In this document: positions 31,594 through 33,510 of the stretch, piece after piece
Layout: every line of letters starts with the position of its first letter
Numbering within the stretch: the first letter of the stretch is position 1
NCBI GenBank assembly: GCA_902812345.1
Contig: CADDZM010000025.1
Location: 1 to 33,510, forward strand
Direction: 5' to 3'
DNA: 33,510 nucleotides
From: Chloroflexota bacterium
GTDB taxonomy: Bacteria; Chloroflexota; Chloroflexia; Chloroheliales; Chloroheliaceae
Notes under the pieces: model-generated
What the model saw: the letters and a program-made list of their open reading frames with translations, nothing else
What the model was told of the DNA's origin: nothing
The model's database searches: none
Program-made: the position numbers and the translations under genes

Positions 31594-32426
31594 TGGCAAC
31601 TGTATTAAAAAACCGGGCCATAGCTGCCCCCAAAGAACCGGGCGAGTGGAACGGCCTGCTGGCCGGTATTTACACGCTCTGGCTGAAGCACATGCGCAAG
31701 TTCAGAAGCAGCCCGGTGGAGGTTTTGTTCACCCTGGCAACCCCGGTGCTGTGGATTTTGTTCTTTGGCATCTGTATGACCGGCATGGTCGTGCCGACTC
31801 AGACCGGCCTCGGCTACCAGGCTTTTATCACACCCGGTGTTATGCTTCTAACCGGCCTGACAGCCTCTATCCTGGGCGGCACGACCCTGCTTTTAGAGCG
31901 GGTGAACGGCACCCTTAAAGAATACCTGGTAGCCCCTATCCCGCGCCTGGCGGTTTTGCTTGGCTCGATGACCAGCGGCCTGACCAAAGCAGTCCTGCAA
32001 GCTATCGCCGTACTTGTAGCGGGAGCGGTGCTCGACTCGACGCTCCAATTTCGCATCCTGCCTTTCCTGGCCGCTCTCACTATTGTCGGAGTTTACAGCC
32101 TGGGCTTCGTGGGGCTTGCGTCGGCTTTTGCCAGCCAGGCTAAGAGCATGGAAAGCTATCACTCGCTAATTATGGTGATGAACCTGCCGGTGCTGTTTAT
32201 CTCGAACGCTCTCTACCCGCTGGAGAAAATGCCCGTCACAATTCGGGGTCTGGCGATGCTCAACCCGACCACTTACGGCGTGGATGCCTGCCGTATTTTG
32301 CTCTACGGATCGAAGCCGGAAATCGGCCTGGGGATTGACCTGGTAGTACTGGCCGCCTTCATGGTCCTCGGTATATACATCGGTTATCGTTCCTTCAGCT
32401 CTGTAATGCAGAAAATCGGGGCGTAA
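31593..32426 (+). CDS. ABC-2 type permease
   Basis: 277 residues with six transmembrane helices (about 35-55, 70-95, 120-145, 150-175, 185-205, 245-265). The segment [37 protein letters not shown] is split in the family as a signature; the core reads [29 protein letters not shown] and [17 protein letters not shown] are typical of the DrrB/NodJ group. It forms the membrane channel for the ATPase encoded just upstream, overlapping its stop by one base. The substrate could be an antibiotic, lipid or polysaccharide, and is unknown. Confidence 0.92.
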   Translation: MATVLKNRAIAAPKEPGEWNGLLAGIYTLWLKHMRKFRSSPVEVLFTLATPVLWILFFGICMTGMVVPTQTGLGYQAFITPGVMLLTGLTASILGGTTLLLERVNGTLKEYLVAPIPRLAVLLGSMTSGLTKAVLQAIAVLVAGAVLDSTLQFRILPFLAALTIVGVYSLGFVGLASAFASQAKSMESYHSLIMVMNLPVLFISNALYPLEKMPVTIRGLAMLNPTTYGVDACRILLYGSKPEIGLGIDLVVLAAFMVLGIYIGYRSFSSVMQKIGA

Positions 32427-32455
32427 GCTTTTTGAAACTGGAACTGGAAACACAA

Positions 32456-32863
32456 ATGGAAGACTTAAAAAACAAACCTGAAAGTTACTGGCGCGAGAAA
32501 TTGACCCCGGAGCAGTACCACGTGCTGCGAGAAAAGGGGACCGAACGTCCGTTCACCGGGGCGCTTTACCACAACGAACAGCAAGGCATTTATGAATGCG
32601 CCGCCTGCGGGCACCAGCTTTTCTCCTCGGACGCCAAGTTTGACTCCGGCTGCGGCTGGCCGAGCTTTGACGACCCGCTTCACCGGGAGAATGTCGATTT
32701 ACACGAAGATACCTCTTACGGCATGCGCCGGGTCGAAGTGACCTGTAAAAATTGCGGTTCGCACCTCGGCCATATCTTTCCCGATGGACCCAAAGATACC
32801 ACCGGGATGCGCTACTGCATTAATTCGGCCTCTCTCAAATTCCAACCCCGGAATGTGTTATAA
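32456..32863 (+). CDS. msrB: Methionine-R-sulfoxide reductase MsrB
   Basis: 135 residues from the ATG at 32456; a TTG at 32432 in frame adds eight residues. Reduces the R-form of methionine sulfoxide in proteins, with thioredoxin. The zinc site has all four Cys (Cys48, Cys51 in CAAC and Cys97, Cys100 in CKNC). The catalytic Cys121 is in [12 protein letters not shown] and the resolving-type Cys66 in [28 protein letters not shown] is the classic N-terminal start. It is about 30 bases after the permease gene and may be read with it. No export signal, so it is cytoplasmic. Confidence 0.96.
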   Translation: MEDLKNKPESYWREKLTPEQYHVLREKGTERPFTGALYHNEQQGIYECAACGHQLFSSDAKFDSGCGWPSFDDPLHRENVDLHEDTSYGMRRVEVTCKNCGSHLGHIFPDGPKDTTGMRYCINSASLKFQPRNVL

Positions 32864-32884
32864 CCCGAAACACATCTTTTTATG

Positions 32885-33397
32885 TCAAGCCGTTGTCGGT
32901 TGGTCGGGTGATGTGGTCAGGCCAAGAGCCTTTCGGATACTTTGCAAATGTTCCGCCGGGTGGCCGATAAGGACGTATTCGATAACAGTGCGGCACTTTC
33001 TGACCTTGCCTTCACCTGCCGGGGCAAACGGCGCGGCGTTGTTCAACTGGTTATCGTCAAGGGAACGCACCGCCTGGACCGCCGCGGCCCCGTTCTTCTC
33101 TAACAGGTCAAGGGTTGCTTCCCTGGTATAGCGGGTCTCGCCCCTGGCGTGTTTTTCGTTGATGGTGTTCACCTGGTCATGGGTAGTGGTAACGGGTTGT
33201 TGGGTGGCTACCCGGACAACCCAATCAGTGATGCCGGCATGCGAAACGGCAATATGATGAGCCGCCACGCCGACGCTCCAGTTCTCGCCGGGACAGATTT
33301 GCTGCCACTGTTCGTCAGTCAGACCTGCTACCAGGTCAATAATTTCGCGGTTTATACGCTCAAATTTTTCCGCGTAAGCTTGCGCCTGTTCTCCCAT
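32885..33397 (-). CDS. DinB-like (DinB/maleylpyruvate isomerase-type) four-helix protein
   Basis: 170 residues with AGGAGG just before the ATG. Helix 1 is about 5-30 (FERINREIIDLVAGLTDEQW), followed by ENWSVGVAAHHIAVSH (metal-binding His near 47-53) and a C-terminal helix GHPAEHLQSIRKALG (His pair, H-x3-H spacing). This matches the DinB_2/mycothiol-dependent maleylpyruvate isomerase-like fold, which often binds zinc or nickel with three His. Many members are thiol-dependent S-transferases (BstA, MDMPI), but no specific activity can be read here. It is convergent with msrB, with 21 bases between. Confidence 0.82.
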   Translation of the reverse strand: MGEQAQAYAEKFERINREIIDLVAGLTDEQWQQICPGENWSVGVAAHHIAVSHAGITDWVVRVATQQPVTTTHDQVNTINEKHARGETRYTREATLDLLEKNGAAAVQAVRSLDDNQLNNAAPFAPAGEGKVRKCRTVIEYVLIGHPAEHLQSIRKALGLTTSPDQPTTA

Positions 33398-33510
33398 AGA
33401 ACCTCCTCTTTATTCCGGCGGGAACCCCTATTTTGTCTATGCCACTAGTATTACCCAAAAGACCGCCGGAAAAGTAGTATAATTTATAAAAGATGGCCTA
33501 AAAATTGCAA
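33398..33510 (+). promoter_or_regulatory. Upstream region of dinB-like gene and window end
   Basis: A plus-strand TATAAT at 33478-33483 has no good -35 and would read out of the window. Minus-strand promoter hexamers for the DinB gene are poor. No ORF is visible. Confidence 0.35.

Noticed and set aside
1-33510. CRISPR arrays, tRNA, rRNA, insertion sequences and attachment sites
   Set aside because: No regular spaced repeats, TpsiC-like GTTCGA boxes outside genes, transposase motifs or paired terminal repeats were seen.

Overview
The window (about 33.5 kb, mid-50s % GC by eye) looks like chromosomal DNA of a free-living aerobic bacterium, most likely a Chloroflexota member. The pointers are TTG starts behind strong Shine-Dalgarno sites, a cytochrome b with a PDWY motif and a fused cytochrome c, a caa3-type oxidase with a fused heme O/heme A synthase, and homocitrate synthase next to a LysX-like ligase. 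The phylum is an inference. I saw no phage, insertion sequence, CRISPR array, tRNA or rRNA.

Layout. 1-1116: end of a YceI-family gene and a pirin. 1138-6209 (minus): glcD-glcE (glycolate oxidase subunits), then homocitrate synthase and a LysX-like ATP-grasp ligase. Homocitrate synthase has a structured leader and no ordinary start codon at its proper N-terminus. 6406-7923: a TPR-TM-TPR membrane protein. 8140-10434: a small acidic protein, then a strong promoter with a long leader driving an esterase and an ATP-grasp ligase. 10749-12608 (minus): a chemoreceptor. 12750-14969: an orphan CoA-transferase beta subunit, queE (one-base frameshift) and queC. 14966-16975: an aldo/keto reductase divergent from a TetR gene whose promoter contains a palindromic operator. 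16982-18523 (minus): a cysteine desulfurase behind a complete SAM-I riboswitch with terminator and antiterminator. 18550-19611 (minus): a Gfo/Idh oxidoreductase. 19922-20546: a decayed TetR pseudogene with an intact palindrome. 20675-21073 (minus): a glycine-rich RRM protein.

21593-30344 is one respiratory operon: ctaC-ctaD-ctaE, a ctaA-ctaB fusion, ctaG, a small two-helix subunit, Rieske protein and cytochrome b-c. It encodes a quinol:cytochrome c reductase and a caa3 oxidase with tethered cytochrome c domains on both, plus heme A synthesis and copper assembly. Its upstream region carries four 11-bp-spaced direct repeats of the OmpR/PhoB type. 30424-33397: a two-gene ABC exporter, MsrB and, convergent, a DinB-like protein.

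The strongest new points are the SAM-I control of a cysteine desulfurase, the homocitrate synthase start and leader, the esterase/ATP-grasp/small acidic protein locus, and the queE frameshift.
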